64,000 nt of DNA, from assembly GCF_024171995.1 (NCBI RefSeq), contig NZ_JAMTCT010000006.1, forward strand, positions 186,001-250,000, in the 5' to 3' direction. Source of the stretch: Promicromonospora umidemergens. GTDB taxonomy: Bacteria; Actinomycetota; Actinomycetes; Actinomycetales; Cellulomonadaceae. Of this stretch, positions 25,827 through 34,005 are shown one piece after another. The position numbers and the translations under genes were made by a program. Numbering within the stretch: the stretch's first letter is position 1; every line of letters begins with the position of its first letter. The notes below the pieces were generated by a model. It ran no database searches. It saw only the letters and a program-made list of their open reading frames with translations, and had not been told where the DNA came from.

Positions 25827-25878
25827 TCCTCGGGTTCCGGCGGCTCTGCCCAACCAGCTCTGCCCGACGGCGGGACGA

Positions 25879-26286
25879 TCAGGCCAGCGGCAGCAGCCCG
25901 CGCTCGGCGAACACCTTCTTCGCGACGCCGACGGCGTTCAGCGCACGCGGGAACCCGCAGTAGACGGAGCTGTGCAGGAAGACCTCGATGATCTGCTCCG
26001 GGGTCAGGCCGATGTTGAGCGACGCGCCGACGTGCACCTCGAGCTGCGCCTCGCTGCCGCCGAGGGCGGTGAGGATCCCGAGGGTCACCAGCTGCCGCTG
26101 CCGGGGCTCCAGCCCGGGCCGGGAGTAGATGTCCCCGTAACCCCACGCGACGATCTGGTGCCCGAGCTCGGGGGCGATATCTGCCAGGGAGTCGATGACG
26201 TTGTGGCCGGGGCCGTCGTGGACGGAGTCGAGGACCTCCTTGCCGGACGCGAATCGTTCCGCGCGCACCGCGTCGTTCTCGGTCAT
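25879..26286 (-). CDS. carboxymuconolactone decarboxylase (AhpD-like) family protein
   Basis: 135 residues of the CMD fold: GLEPRQRQLVTLGILTALGG, LEVHVGASLNIGLTPEQIIE and SVYCGFPRALNAVGVAKKVF. A single Cys is present in the C-terminal helix and the CxxC of AhpD is absent, so it is closer to 4-carboxymuconolactone decarboxylase-type proteins than to peroxidase partners. The ATG at 26286 (or 26289) is preceded by AAGGAG. It converges on the HxlR gene. It may serve the same aromatic or oxidative response, which is only contextual. Confidence 0.8.
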   Translation of the reverse strand: MTENDAVRAERFASGKEVLDSVHDGPGHNVIDSLADIAPELGHQIVAWGYGDIYSRPGLEPRQRQLVTLGILTALGGSEAQLEVHVGASLNIGLTPEQIIEVFLHSSVYCGFPRALNAVGVAKKVFAERGLLPLA

Positions 26287-26507
26287 CATCCTTCTCCTTC
26301 TGAGCTGCCGGCACGGGTGGCGTGGGCTCGATCGGTGACACAGGAGCAAGCGCCGGTTGGCGCGGCCCCAGTCCAGCCCATGACCAAGCCGCAGCGCAAG
26401 ACGTCTGCGCTGGTCAAAGGGCCTTTCTTTCACCCGCTCGCACGGAGACGACGCCGGGCCCGAACCGTCGCTGCCCCGACGCGTGACAGTCGACCTACGC
26501 TTGCCAT

Positions 26508-27365
26508 GTGACCGCTTACGTACCCTTTGCTCCGCTCCCGCTCGACCAGGAGGACGTCCGGTACGAGCACGGTCCTGACTCGGCACGCAGGCCTGGGGTG
26601 CCGCACGGCTTCACGATCGAGCTGCACCGGGAGAGCGCTGCATACCCCGGGACCACGCGGAAGGTCTGGATCCACGTACCCGCTGCCTACAACCCGGCCG
26701 AGCCCGCCGGAATCGTCTTCTTCCAGGACGGCTGGTGGTACCTCGACCCTGACGGCGAGGTCCGCGGTGGGATAGTCCTGGACAACCTCGTGCACAGCGC
26801 CGACATCCCGGTCACGATCGGCGTGTTCGTCGATCCGGGGGTCTTCGAGGACGTCGAGGACCCCGCCCGGCGCAAGAACCGCAACGCCGAGTACGACTCG
26901 TTCGGCGGGCGGTACGGCGCCTTCCTCCTCGAAGAGATCGTCCCGGAGGTCCGACGGCGGTTCGCGATCACCGACGACCCGGAACGTTGGAGCATCGTCG
27001 GAGGCAGCAGCGGCGGAAGCTGCGCCCTCACTGTGGCCTGGCACTACCCGGACCGGTTTCGCCGGGTCGCCGGCTTCCTGTCCAGCTTCACGCAACTGCC
27101 GGGCGGCAACAGCTATCCGGCGCTGATCCACCTGATGCCCCGCAAGCCCCTCCGGATCTTCATGCAGGCCGGGCACCGGGATCTGCGCTGGAACCAGCCC
27201 GACCACAACTGGCTCGCGGAGAACCTGCGGGTCGCCGCGGCCCTCGCCGAGGCCGACTACGACTTCCGGCTCGTGCTCGGCGACGGCGGGCGCAACCCCA
27301 ACCACGCCGGGGTCCTGCTGCCGGACGCGCTGCGGTGGCTGGCGCGTCCGGGCGAGGCTGGTTGA
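26508..27365 (+). CDS. Fes-like alpha/beta-hydrolase (esterase)
   Basis: 285 residues beginning with GTG, with TACGCT 6 nt upstream (leaderless pattern). The protein has the enterochelin-esterase-like layout: KVWIHVPAAYNP, GIVFFQDGWWYLDPDG, RNAEYDSFGGRYGAFLLEEI, the nucleophile Ser in GGSSGGSC, an acid region IFMQAGHRDLRW and the catalytic His in NPNHAGVLLPDALRW. It probably hydrolyses an ester such as a siderophore or acylated sugar. No siderophore genes are nearby, so the substrate is open. Confidence 0.8.
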   Translation: MTAYVPFAPLPLDQEDVRYEHGPDSARRPGVPHGFTIELHRESAAYPGTTRKVWIHVPAAYNPAEPAGIVFFQDGWWYLDPDGEVRGGIVLDNLVHSADIPVTIGVFVDPGVFEDVEDPARRKNRNAEYDSFGGRYGAFLLEEIVPEVRRRFAITDDPERWSIVGGSSGGSCALTVAWHYPDRFRRVAGFLSSFTQLPGGNSYPALIHLMPRKPLRIFMQAGHRDLRWNQPDHNWLAENLRVAAALAEADYDFRLVLGDGGRNPNHAGVLLPDALRWLARPGEAG

Positions 27366-27401
27366 GGCGGTACTGCGATTCAGCCCGTCAGCGCGCTGTC
27401 G

Positions 27402-27485
27402 TGGCAGCTCCCGTTCGAACTGACCACCTTCCGCATGCGCGCCGACCACTCAGCGCTCGACTACGACATGCCTGTGGAGTACTGA
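27402..27485 (+). pseudogene. 3' remnant of a GntR (UTRA) regulator gene
   Basis: The last 27 codons of a GntR-family gene remain: PFELTTFRMRADHSALDY and the DMPVEY end. They align almost residue for residue with the end of the decayed GntR gene at 35679 (PFEVTNFYMRADYSALDY, then DMPVDY). No upstream domain is present. The fragment is followed by a GNAT gene exactly as in the other copy, so this is what is left of a duplicated module. Confidence 0.75.
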
Positions 27486-27489
27486 TTCC

Positions 27490-27993
27490 ATGCCAGTGAC
27501 GATCCGACCCCGCCGTGAGCAAGACCTGCCGAATCTCGCCAGCGCTCTCGTCCGCGTGCATGCCGTCGACGGATACCCGGTGGAAGGTGTGGCCGATCCC
27601 GAGGCCTGGCTACGCCACCCCAACGAGATACAGAGCTGGACCGCCGCACAGGACGATGAACCCATCGGGCAGATCACTCTCACCCAGGCCCAGCCCGACG
27701 ACGACGCCGCGTTGGCCTGGCGCGAGTACACCGGCAGGGATGTCGATCGGCTGGCGATCCCCGCAAGACTCTTCGTCGATCCTGACCACCGGGGCAGCGG
27801 TGCCGGACGCCTCCTGATGGAGACCGCGCGGGATTTCGCGCGGTCACACGGGCTCGCCGTCGCGCTCGACGTCATGCTCAAGGATCACGCCGCGATCAAG
27901 CTCTACGAACGGCTCGGAGCCGAGCGGATCAGCGACATCAATCACCAGTACGGCGACGGGCTGACAGAAGCCGGCGCCGTCTACGTGGTCTGA
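27490..27993 (+). CDS. GNAT-family N-acetyltransferase
   Basis: 167 residues with the GNAT fold: IRPRREQDLPNLASALV at the start, LFVDPDHRGSGAGRLLM as the acetyl-CoA pyrophosphate loop (R/Q-x-x-G-x-G/A type), and ALDVMLKDHAAIKLYERLGA as the C-terminal motif. It follows a GntR remnant by 4 bp and has a broken paralogue at 35175-35679. The pairing of GntR regulator and acetyltransferase recurs in actinobacteria and may confer self-protection or resistance. The acceptor is unknown. Confidence 0.85.
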   Translation: MPVTIRPRREQDLPNLASALVRVHAVDGYPVEGVADPEAWLRHPNEIQSWTAAQDDEPIGQITLTQAQPDDDAALAWREYTGRDVDRLAIPARLFVDPDHRGSGAGRLLMETARDFARSHGLAVALDVMLKDHAAIKLYERLGAERISDINHQYGDGLTEAGAVYVV

Positions 27994-27995
27994 AG

Positions 27996-28910
27996 TCAGG
28001 CGGTCAGCGGTGCAACCGCCAAGGCCCCCGCATCGGCGTCGAGCTCACACTCGACCCCGAGCGGGACAGACACCGGATTCTCGAGGTGCCCGAGCGGCAG
28101 CCCGGCGAGGACAGGCACTCCGAGCGAGCCCAGGCGGTCACGAAGCACGTCCAGGACGGTCCACTCGCGGTCCTGGTACTCCTCGAATCCCTCCAACGTC
28201 CCCACCGCAACGCCCAAGACCCGCGCGAGCGCGCCCGACAGCAGCAGCTGGGTCAGCGCCCGGTCGACCATCCCGAGACCGACCTCCCGATGAGTCTCCA
28301 GCAGCAGGACATGGCCTTCGAGGTCATTGTCGACGACGCCGACACTGCGGGCCAGCATGTCCAGGTTGCCGCCGTACAACGGCCCGAAGGCCGTGCCCGT
28401 GGTGGTGAGATCCGCACCGAACTGGCCGCGGTCGCTTCGCACCGGTTCGCCGCGCTCGCCGACCAGCAGCTGCCGAACGGTGTCCATACGGGTCCCTGCG
28501 ACGGCCCCGTGGACCGACGGAACGCCGGCCCGGCGCCACACCTGATGCAGTGCGGTGATGTCGCTGAACCCGATGAGCGGTTTGGGGTCGGCACGGAGCG
28601 CATCAGTGTCGACGTCTGCGAGCAGTCGAAGGCTTCCACAACCGCCTCGCAGGCACAGGATGGCCCTTACCTCTGGGTCGCGGATCGCGGCGTTGAGGTC
28701 TGCGGCGCGCTCTCGATCGCCGCCGGCCAGGTACCCGAGCCGGTCGGTGGCATGACGTCCGACGCGCGCCCTGAACCCCCACGACTCGATGGTGGCGATA
28801 CTCTCCGCCAGCCACGACTCATCGCTCCAGCTGGCCGGCGAGACGAGCGCGACCACGTCGTCGGGCTCGAGCTTCTGCACCTTGGACCGAGACTGAGGGA
28901 GTCGCGACAT
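27996..28910 (-). CDS. S66-family LD-carboxypeptidase / MccF-like peptidase
   Basis: 304 residues matching the S66 fold: VVALVSPASWSDESWLAES at the N-terminus, ILCLRGGCGSLRLL near residue 85, nucleophile S116 in IGFSDIT, HGAVAGTRMDT, GPLYGGNLDMLAR, the catalytic Glu region LLLETHREVG and His in LPLGHLENPVSVPLG. Family members cut LD-peptide bonds in recycled murein or inactivate microcin C. It converges on the GNAT gene with only 2 bp between stops. Either role is possible; the context does not decide. Confidence 0.85.
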   Translation of the reverse strand: MSRLPQSRSKVQKLEPDDVVALVSPASWSDESWLAESIATIESWGFRARVGRHATDRLGYLAGGDRERAADLNAAIRDPEVRAILCLRGGCGSLRLLADVDTDALRADPKPLIGFSDITALHQVWRRAGVPSVHGAVAGTRMDTVRQLLVGERGEPVRSDRGQFGADLTTTGTAFGPLYGGNLDMLARSVGVVDNDLEGHVLLLETHREVGLGMVDRALTQLLLSGALARVLGVAVGTLEGFEEYQDREWTVLDVLRDRLGSLGVPVLAGLPLGHLENPVSVPLGVECELDADAGALAVAPLTA

Positions 28911-28962
28911 GCGCGGGACCTTACCTGGCCCGCCGCAGGTGGTCGCTCGCTAACCTGCCCGC

Positions 28963-29239
28963 GTGACCGATCTTGCCGTGCCGTCGACCCCTGTGGATCT
29001 CATCGCGCTGCGCGAAGCGCTGGAGGCTTCGTGGAGCGCGAGGACGTCGTACGGCGGTGTGTGGGGCTGGAGACGCGGCGGTTGCGATCGACCTGACCTG
29101 GCAGCAGTTCCCGGCCGGATCCATCGTGACAGCTCGAGGAACTCTGGACCGGGACAAGCTCGGGGGCAGCCCGGCCACCGTGGCCAGGTGCGGCCTCCTG
29201 TTGGCGGCTGTCCAGGCGGGTCTTCGTCAGACCGCATGA
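28963..29239 (+). pseudogene. broken YunG-like gene
   Basis: The 5' part reads VTDLAVPSTPVDLIALREAL then EASWSARTSYGGVWGW. The matching C-terminal part (AVAIDLTWQQFPAGSIVTAR then GTLDRDKLGG) is in another frame. A middle section expected in YunG-family proteins (the Gly-Gln-Cys region) is missing, so I read an internal deletion with frameshift. TAACCT 6 nt before the GTG shows the old leaderless promoter. Family assignment is from memory of the ends only. Confidence 0.45.
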
Positions 29240-29245
29240 CGATGC

Positions 29246-29557
29246 CTATGTGGGGTCGATCAGTGTCTGAAGGATTGCGGCGACGGCGGTTGTGTCATGC
29301 CCTGTCGGGTCGTGGCGGGTGACGCGTTCCAAGGAGACGGTGCGAGGCTGCTCGCAGATCGCGTAGGAGCCGGGCTCTACCTCGACGCGCGTCGGCCAGG
29401 GTCTATCAGTGCCGGTCAGGGGGACCACGATCGCGAGTCGCATCGCCCGGTGCTGGCGAGCGTTCGACAAGACCAGGTGCGGCCGATGCTTCGCCTGCTC
29501 GCGGCCGACGGTGGGATCCATGGACAGCCAGATAACGTCACCGCGCTGGACGATCAC
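29246..29557 (-). CDS. mazF: MazF/PemK-family endoribonuclease toxin
   Basis: 103 residues with the compact PemK barrel: VQRGDVIWLSMDPTVGREQ at the N-terminus (Arg-Gly-Asp-V motif plus the G-x-E turn), KHRPHLVLSNARQH, VPLTGTDRPWPTRVEV and a C-terminal helix. It would cleave mRNA at short motifs when free. Its ATG overlaps the antitoxin stop by 4 bp (ATGA), the normal antitoxin-first arrangement. The pair lies just outside the leftmost tRNA-derived repeat of the island region. Confidence 0.88.
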   Translation of the reverse strand: MIVQRGDVIWLSMDPTVGREQAKHRPHLVLSNARQHRAMRLAIVVPLTGTDRPWPTRVEVEPGSYAICEQPRTVSLERVTRHDPTGHDTTAVAAILQTLIDPT

Positions 29558-29820
29558 GCGGTGGCCTCCTGGGCACGGATCATCTGCTCCTCGGCGGCGT
29601 ACTCACCCTCGGTCGGCCATGCGCCCTCTTCGCGGGTCTGGGCCTCGTACTCGTCGGGGTCGATGGCGTCCATGGCTTCCCAGAACTGGCGGCGCTCGTG
29701 CTCCTCGATGAGGGCGGCCACGGTCTCGTCTGCCGTCTTGAGCGGCTTGCCGTTGAACTTGACGTGCGCGAGCCGCTGCCGCGTAGCGCGTGCAATGGTG
29801 ATGGTCGTTGTCTCACTCAT
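29554..29820 (-). CDS. antitoxin of the MazF/PemK pair
   Basis: 88 residues: a short N-terminal ribbon-helix-helix-like segment (TTTITIARATRQRLAHVKF) and an acidic C-terminal tail (DAIDPDEYEAQTREEGAWPT), the usual DNA-binding plus toxin-wrapping design. A start 24 bp upstream (ATG 29844, adding MKSVIVDV) is also possible; neither has a strong ribosome site. It is coupled to the toxin through an ATGA overlap. Confidence 0.75.
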   Translation of the reverse strand: MSETTTITIARATRQRLAHVKFNGKPLKTADETVAALIEEHERRQFWEAMDAIDPDEYEAQTREEGAWPTEGEYAAEEQMIRAQEATA

Positions 29821-30007
29821 GACATCCACAATGACAGATTTCATTGCCTCTGTGAACCCGTACGGTCCCCTCAAGTGCCACATGGTCACCGCGTGCCGTT
29901 TGTGGGGTCGTGGCAGAGGCGGCGATGCAAGGAAGGCGGCAGCGTGACGGTGAAGCCGCAGGCCTTCCGGCGCACCGTGGCGTGCTGCCTGGGTCCCGGG
30001 GACAACA

Positions 30008-30076
30008 ACGGCCCCCGACCGGCAAAGATGCTGGTCAGGGGCCGTTTCGTTCGGTCCGGAACGCGGTAGCGGTGGG
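30008..30076. repeat. 69-bp direct repeat A containing tRNA-Ser 3' end (att-like)
   Basis: This 69-bp stretch matches 31183-31251 with one mismatch. It contains a hairpin (stem built on CCCCCGACC / GGTC-GGGG around GGCAAAGATGCT) and ends in AACGCGGTAGCGGTGGG. That 17-bp word is also found at 36531-36547, where it is the last bases of the intact tRNA-Ser(CGA) gene plus flank. It therefore looks like an attachment-site relic of an integrative element. Confidence 0.8.
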
Positions 30077-30254
30077 CTCAGCACAGTGGTTTGGTCCACG
30101 TGACGTGCAGTTGGACCACAACCCCGTTGACCTGCATGTTTACCTGTCATCGCTTGTATCGCGTCGGCACTGGTCGGTCCGAGGCGGACCTAAAGTGATG
30201 TGTAAATCATGGCTCGTCGCGCGGGCGTGTACTCAACCATGCTCCTGCTTCGTG

Positions 30255-30441
30255 GTCCCTGTTCCTCCGTCATCCGTTGGCGCGGGGCACGTCTCGGACA
30301 TCGGTTCTGCCGGCAGTGCAACAGGTCCCGCTCATCGTGTGTCTGTGCGGTGGTGCTGGGTGTCGGCGGGACCTGTTGCACTGCTGGCGGGTTCGGTGTC
30401 AGGGTCCCGGTGAAGCCAATGGATGACGGAGGAACAGGGAC
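30255..30441. mobile_element. MITE-like element with nested inverted repeats
   Basis: The ends form a perfect 21-bp inverted repeat (30255-30275 and 30421-30441), extendable inward with one mismatch. Inside lies a second inverted repeat of 22 bp with one mismatch (30310-30331 and 30366-30387). No coding sequence fits the 187 bp. The structure suggests a non-autonomous transposable element or the fused ends of a deleted IS. I cannot name the family, and target-site duplications are not obvious. Confidence 0.55.
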
Positions 30442-30496
30442 ACCGCGGCTCCCCTGATCCCTCTTGATTCCCGCGGTGCCCGCCGGAGGCTCGGCG

Positions 30497-30919
30497 CTAC
30501 ACCTTGTCGGTGTCGGCCTTCGGTGAGCCGATACGTTCCCGAGCGATGAGGAACTCGAGGACGTAGGCCAAGGGTGCGAGGGCAGTTGCTGGCCAGGTGC
30601 CCAGCGTTGCACCGATGATTCCCTGTAGCACGAGCACTGCTCCCCCGGCGAGGCTCAGTGTGAGTAGGCGGGGTTGCAGGTTGGTCCCAAGGGCAGCTAG
30701 ACGGCGTGCCCAGCGTCGCTCGGTGATCCAGATGCTGAAGGCCGGGATACCTGGAAACGCGGAGAGTCCAGTGAAGACCACGATCCACGACCACGGCATG
30801 CCGGAGGCGGCGAAGAGCCAGACCGAGGCGACTGCGATGACGAACATGCCTTGCGGTTGCAGTCGCCTGTAGTAGGCGGCGATCTCCGCCGGGCTCTCGG
30901 TAGGGAACCTGAACTTCAC
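30497..30919 (-). CDS. small multi-pass membrane protein, unknown
   Basis: 140 residues with a charged start (KFRFPTESPAEIAAYYRRLQ), four hydrophobic segments (about residues 25-40, 44-62, 88-105 and 108-125) and a hydrophilic tail. There is a basic loop ITERRWARRL between helices 2 and 3. It lies alone between the MITE-like element and an integrase-tail-like fragment, inside the first island interval. I do not recognise it; cargo status is inferred from location. Confidence 0.55.
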   Translation of the reverse strand: MKFRFPTESPAEIAAYYRRLQPQGMFVIAVASVWLFAASGMPWSWIVVFTGLSAFPGIPAFSIWITERRWARRLAALGTNLQPRLLTLSLAGGAVLVLQGIIGATLGTWPATALAPLAYVLEFLIARERIGSPKADTDKV

Positions 30920-31031
30920 TGGATCCGCGCCATGTCTGTCATTAGCTCGCCCTCACGGCCTCGCGCTTCTGTCTGCCATAGCGGGAGGTTAGCGGATCGG
31001 GCCGGACGGCCCAGCGCGCCGACGGCGCGCC

Positions 31032-31163
31032 TTGACGGAGGCGACGACGTTGCGGCACTACGTCAAGCGGACGCACATCGCGCCCGACGTTCGGGTGGTC
31101 CTGGACCTGCTGGTCAACCAACCGGACAGCGACTCTCCCGAGCCGAATGTCATGGGAAAGTGA
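31032..31163 (+). pseudogene. possible C-terminal fragment of a tyrosine integrase
   Basis: An open stretch ends at TGA 31161-31163 and reads TLRHYVKRTHIAPDVRVVLD with a short polar tail. Tyrosine recombinases end with a catalytic Tyr in a similar 'T-x-x-H/R-Y' setting, and actinobacterial integrases often continue 'APDVR-x-VLD'. It stops 19 bp before att-like repeat B, the expected place for an integrase gene. The rest of the gene is missing. The assignment rests on a short match from memory. Confidence 0.35.
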
Positions 31164-31182
31164 TGGATCTGGGGGAACGACG

Positions 31183-31251
31183 ACGGCCCCCGACCGGCAA
31201 AGATGCTGGTCGGGGGCCGTTTCGTTCGGTCCGGAACGCGGTAGCGGTGGG
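31183..31251. repeat. 69-bp direct repeat B containing tRNA-Ser 3' end (att-like)
   Basis: Second copy of the unit at 30008-30076, one mismatch. In this copy the hairpin stem GGCCCCCGACC / GGTCGGGGGCC is perfect. The sequence to its right (about 31265-31320) is roughly 70 per cent alike to that right of copy A, which suggests two related elements used the same site. Confidence 0.8.
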
Positions 31252-31743
31252 GTTGGAGAGGGCACTTGTACGACGTTGCACGTGGAACCACACAACCCGG
31301 CTGACCTGTACAGATACCGCGATCGCACCCCGACCGGATTGGATGCGTTGGCACCGATGCGGACCGCAAACCGGAGCGAAAACGGAGACATCCTGGCGCG
31401 TTCGGGGTGGGGCGTCGTTCGGCTCCTTGCCACGTTCTTCGTCGGCGTGGTGCCGGGTCAAGGCTGGCGCTTGCGCCATCACGCAGTGACGCGGAGCGAC
31501 CTTGATGCGGTGCCTCGTCGATGAAGATCCTCCGAGAGCCGAGCGTCGTTCCAATGGTGAGACGACTCGCTCACCGCTCCCCCGGGCTGGTGTCCGACGT
31601 CGGATGGTCTAGCTCGCGGCATCGGGCGGGCGGTTGTTAGGCGGGTGCTCGACGCAGCCGGCTACGGGCGCCGGCCGCCGTGACCGTCCGCGAACCACGA
31701 AAGGCTGCATACGCGCGAAGCGGGATTGAATAGGATCCTTCAC
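31252..31743. other. gene-free stretch at left edge of second island interval
   Basis: No convincing coding sequence or RNA gene. The first 70 bases share similarity with the right flank of repeat A. The remainder has short reading frames without family signals. Confidence 0.5.
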
Positions 31744-32424
31744 ATGTCACCTGAGGCGATGCTCTCTCTGACGTCAGCCGCGCTCGGTGCGGGCGGCGCG
31801 ATCTTGGCCCAGGCGGTCGCGGAATTCTTCAGTGCTCGCCGTGACCGCCGACGGTTGGAGTGGGAGAAGACCCAAAGGGCGGAAGACGTGCGCCTCACTC
31901 AGACGGCGCGCTTCGAACAATCGAAACTTGACGCCTATCGTCGATATCTCAACCTCCTCTACCCAAGCATCTCCACGCTTCAGCACATGGTGGAGTACCC
32001 CGACGAGCCCGTCCCGAGCCGGCTAAGACGCTATGACCAGCCCTTCCGGGAAGAGGTCGAGTCACTTCGCTGGGAAGTGTCCCTACTCGGCGATCACCGT
32101 GTCACCTCGGCAGTGGAGGCGTCCCACGCATTGCTACTCGTAGCTCTGATTCAGTTCGTGTCGCCCGACGATTGGCCTCATGAAAAGCGTGTTCGCACTG
32201 CAAAGGACGCTCTCCGAGCATGGCAGCACACAAGCCATGTGATGCGTGCAGATTTGAAGGGCGATCAGGAGAGCCTTGCTGCGTTACACAAGCGTTGGCA
32301 GGACCAAGACAGGGACAAATTATCCGGCGACTTCAACGTCGCGGAGGCTCGTCTCGACGAACTTTATAGAAGATCGCGCACGGCGCAGCCACCGGTGGCC
32401 GAGCCGAAGGTTGCGGAGGAGTAG
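31744..32424 (+). CDS. membrane-anchored charged protein of unknown function
   Basis: 226 residues from ATG 31744 (AGGA 8 nt upstream; an upstream TTG is less likely). An N-terminal hydrophobic helix (TSAALGAGGAILAQAVAEFF) is followed by a long charged amphipathic region (RRDRRRLEWEKTQRAEDVRL) and mixed helices to the end. One TM plus coiled coil and no enzymatic motif is a design also seen in phage-defence accessory proteins. It is 331 bp upstream of a methyltransferase/endonuclease pair in the island and shares their lower GC content. Function unknown. Confidence 0.6.
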   Translation: MSPEAMLSLTSAALGAGGAILAQAVAEFFSARRDRRRLEWEKTQRAEDVRLTQTARFEQSKLDAYRRYLNLLYPSISTLQHMVEYPDEPVPSRLRRYDQPFREEVESLRWEVSLLGDHRVTSAVEASHALLLVALIQFVSPDDWPHEKRVRTAKDALRAWQHTSHVMRADLKGDQESLAALHKRWQDQDRDKLSGDFNVAEARLDELYRRSRTAQPPVAEPKVAEE

Positions 32425-32755
32425 CGCGGGGTGCGACGGGGTGCGCGCAGGGAGCGAAGCGACCGGAAGCGCGGGGGCCCTGTCGCGGGCCCCCGCGCGG
32501 CGCGGCGCGAGCCGCGCCCTTGATCTCATAGAGGCCAATTCGGCAACGGCCGCCATCGCGCAGGCACGCTTCCTCATCCGGCATACACGGAGCAGGAAGG
32601 TCGAGTTGTGCAGCCCGAGTCTCCGCCGCGCAGGTTGGCGATTGAGTGGCTGTCAGTGCTGGTCCGTAGGCTGGCTGCGAACGTGTGTCCGACTCGAGTT
32701 TTTGCTCGAACTCGGCTACCGTCAGTGCCAGCCCGGCAACATGAGCGGAGGACCC
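32425..32755 (+). other. intergenic leader of methyltransferase gene with strong terminator
   Basis: A perfect 12-bp hairpin (GCGCGGGGGCCC at 32469-32480, GGGCCCCCGCGC at 32487-32498, loop TGTCGC) terminates the upstream gene. The remaining 250 bp carry no family-supported reading frame and presumably contain the methyltransferase promoter. Confidence 0.6.
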
Positions 32756-33964
32756 GTGAGCAACCCAACACACAAGATTGCAGCGCTCTTTGCTGGCATA
32801 GGTGGGATCGAGCAAGGCTTTCATCGTGCGCTCGGCGACGACGTCGAGATGACGATGCTGTGCGAGTGGTGGGACCCCGCGAAGCGAGTTCTCTCCGCGC
32901 GGTTCCCGGGCGTAGATCTGCATCCGGATGTGCGTGAACTCACAGACCTTCCGAGCGAAACGACTCTCGTCACAGCTGGATTCCCCTGCACTGACCTGTC
33001 CCAGGCGGGCAGGACAGCTGGCATCGATGGTGAAGCGAGCGGCCTGGTCAAGCATCTGTTCGCGGTGCTCGATCACACGAAGGGCCGTAGCCACCTACCG
33101 ACGCTTCTCATCGAGAACGTTCCCAACATGCTCGCGCTGAACAAGGGACGCGCGATGACGTATCTCGTCCGCGAACTTGAGGCACTCGGCTACCGCTGGG
33201 CTTACCGCGTCGTGGACTCGCGATTCACAGGAGTACCGCAGCGTCGACGACGAGTGATCTTGCTTGCGTCCCGAGACATCGATCCGCGCACGGTTCTGTT
33301 CGCCGACGACGCCGGCCCTCGAGACGACGTCGATTACAAGCAAGATGCGTTCGGCTTCTTCTGGACCGAGGGCAGACGAGGTCTTGGCTGGGCGCAGGAC
33401 GCCGTTCCGACCTTGAAGGGCGGCTCCACGGTGGGCATCCCCTCACCTCCGGCAATCTGGGTTCCCGACGCTCCGATGGACCGGCGACTCATCAAGCCGC
33501 GGGTCGAGGATGCGGAAGCGATGCAGGGATTTGATCGCGGGTGGACCGACGTGGACTTCGGTACATCGAAGCGGAACGGCCCCCGGTGGAAGCTTGTCGG
33601 TAATGCCGTTACGGCGAATGTCTCGGAGTGGGTCGCGCGCCGTCTGGCGTCACCGGGTGACATCGTCGCGGACGACACGCTGTGGATGCACCAAGGCGGA
33701 TCTTGGCCAACTGCTGCCTGGGGCGAGAATGGCAAGGTCCACACGATGCTCGGCCTGTCGGAGTACCCCGAGCTGGAACCGTACTCGCATCTGCTGGAAG
33801 TGGTCGACGTCGAGCAGGCAGAGCCTGTGTCGCTTCGCGGGGCTGCCGGCTTCTGGAGTCGACTCCAGCAGGGGAATCTTGGTCGGCACCCCGGCTTCCG
33901 GGACGACGTTGCCGCGTATGTCGACATGATGCGCGGTGAGATCCCCCGGGTGATTGCGAGCTGA
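32756..33964 (+). CDS. C5 cytosine-specific DNA methyltransferase
   Basis: 402 residues from GTG 32756 (GGAGG 4 nt upstream; ATG 32741 is the alternative). Motif I is ALFAGIGGIEQGF, motif IV with the catalytic cysteine is GFPCTDLSQAG, motif VI is LIENVPNM, motif VIII is VPQRRRRVILLAS and motif X is KLVGNAVTANVSEW, in the normal m5C order. The target recognition region lies between VIII and X. It methylates cytosine in an unknown site and should protect against the endonuclease encoded 41 bp downstream. GC content is clearly below that of the flanking chromosome. Confidence 0.93.
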   Translation: MSNPTHKIAALFAGIGGIEQGFHRALGDDVEMTMLCEWWDPAKRVLSARFPGVDLHPDVRELTDLPSETTLVTAGFPCTDLSQAGRTAGIDGEASGLVKHLFAVLDHTKGRSHLPTLLIENVPNMLALNKGRAMTYLVRELEALGYRWAYRVVDSRFTGVPQRRRRVILLASRDIDPRTVLFADDAGPRDDVDYKQDAFGFFWTEGRRGLGWAQDAVPTLKGGSTVGIPSPPAIWVPDAPMDRRLIKPRVEDAEAMQGFDRGWTDVDFGTSKRNGPRWKLVGNAVTANVSEWVARRLASPGDIVADDTLWMHQGGSWPTAAWGENGKVHTMLGLSEYPELEPYSHLLEVVDVEQAEPVSLRGAAGFWSRLQQGNLGRHPGFRDDVAAYVDMMRGEIPRVIAS

Positions 33965-34005
33965 TCTCCCAGGCGACGGGGGTCGGAACCGGTACGGTGG
34001 CCTGC

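Noticed and set aside
30190-30612. Possible coding frames across the nested inverted-repeat element
   Set aside because: They run through the palindromic arms and have no family match; the structure explains the sequence better.
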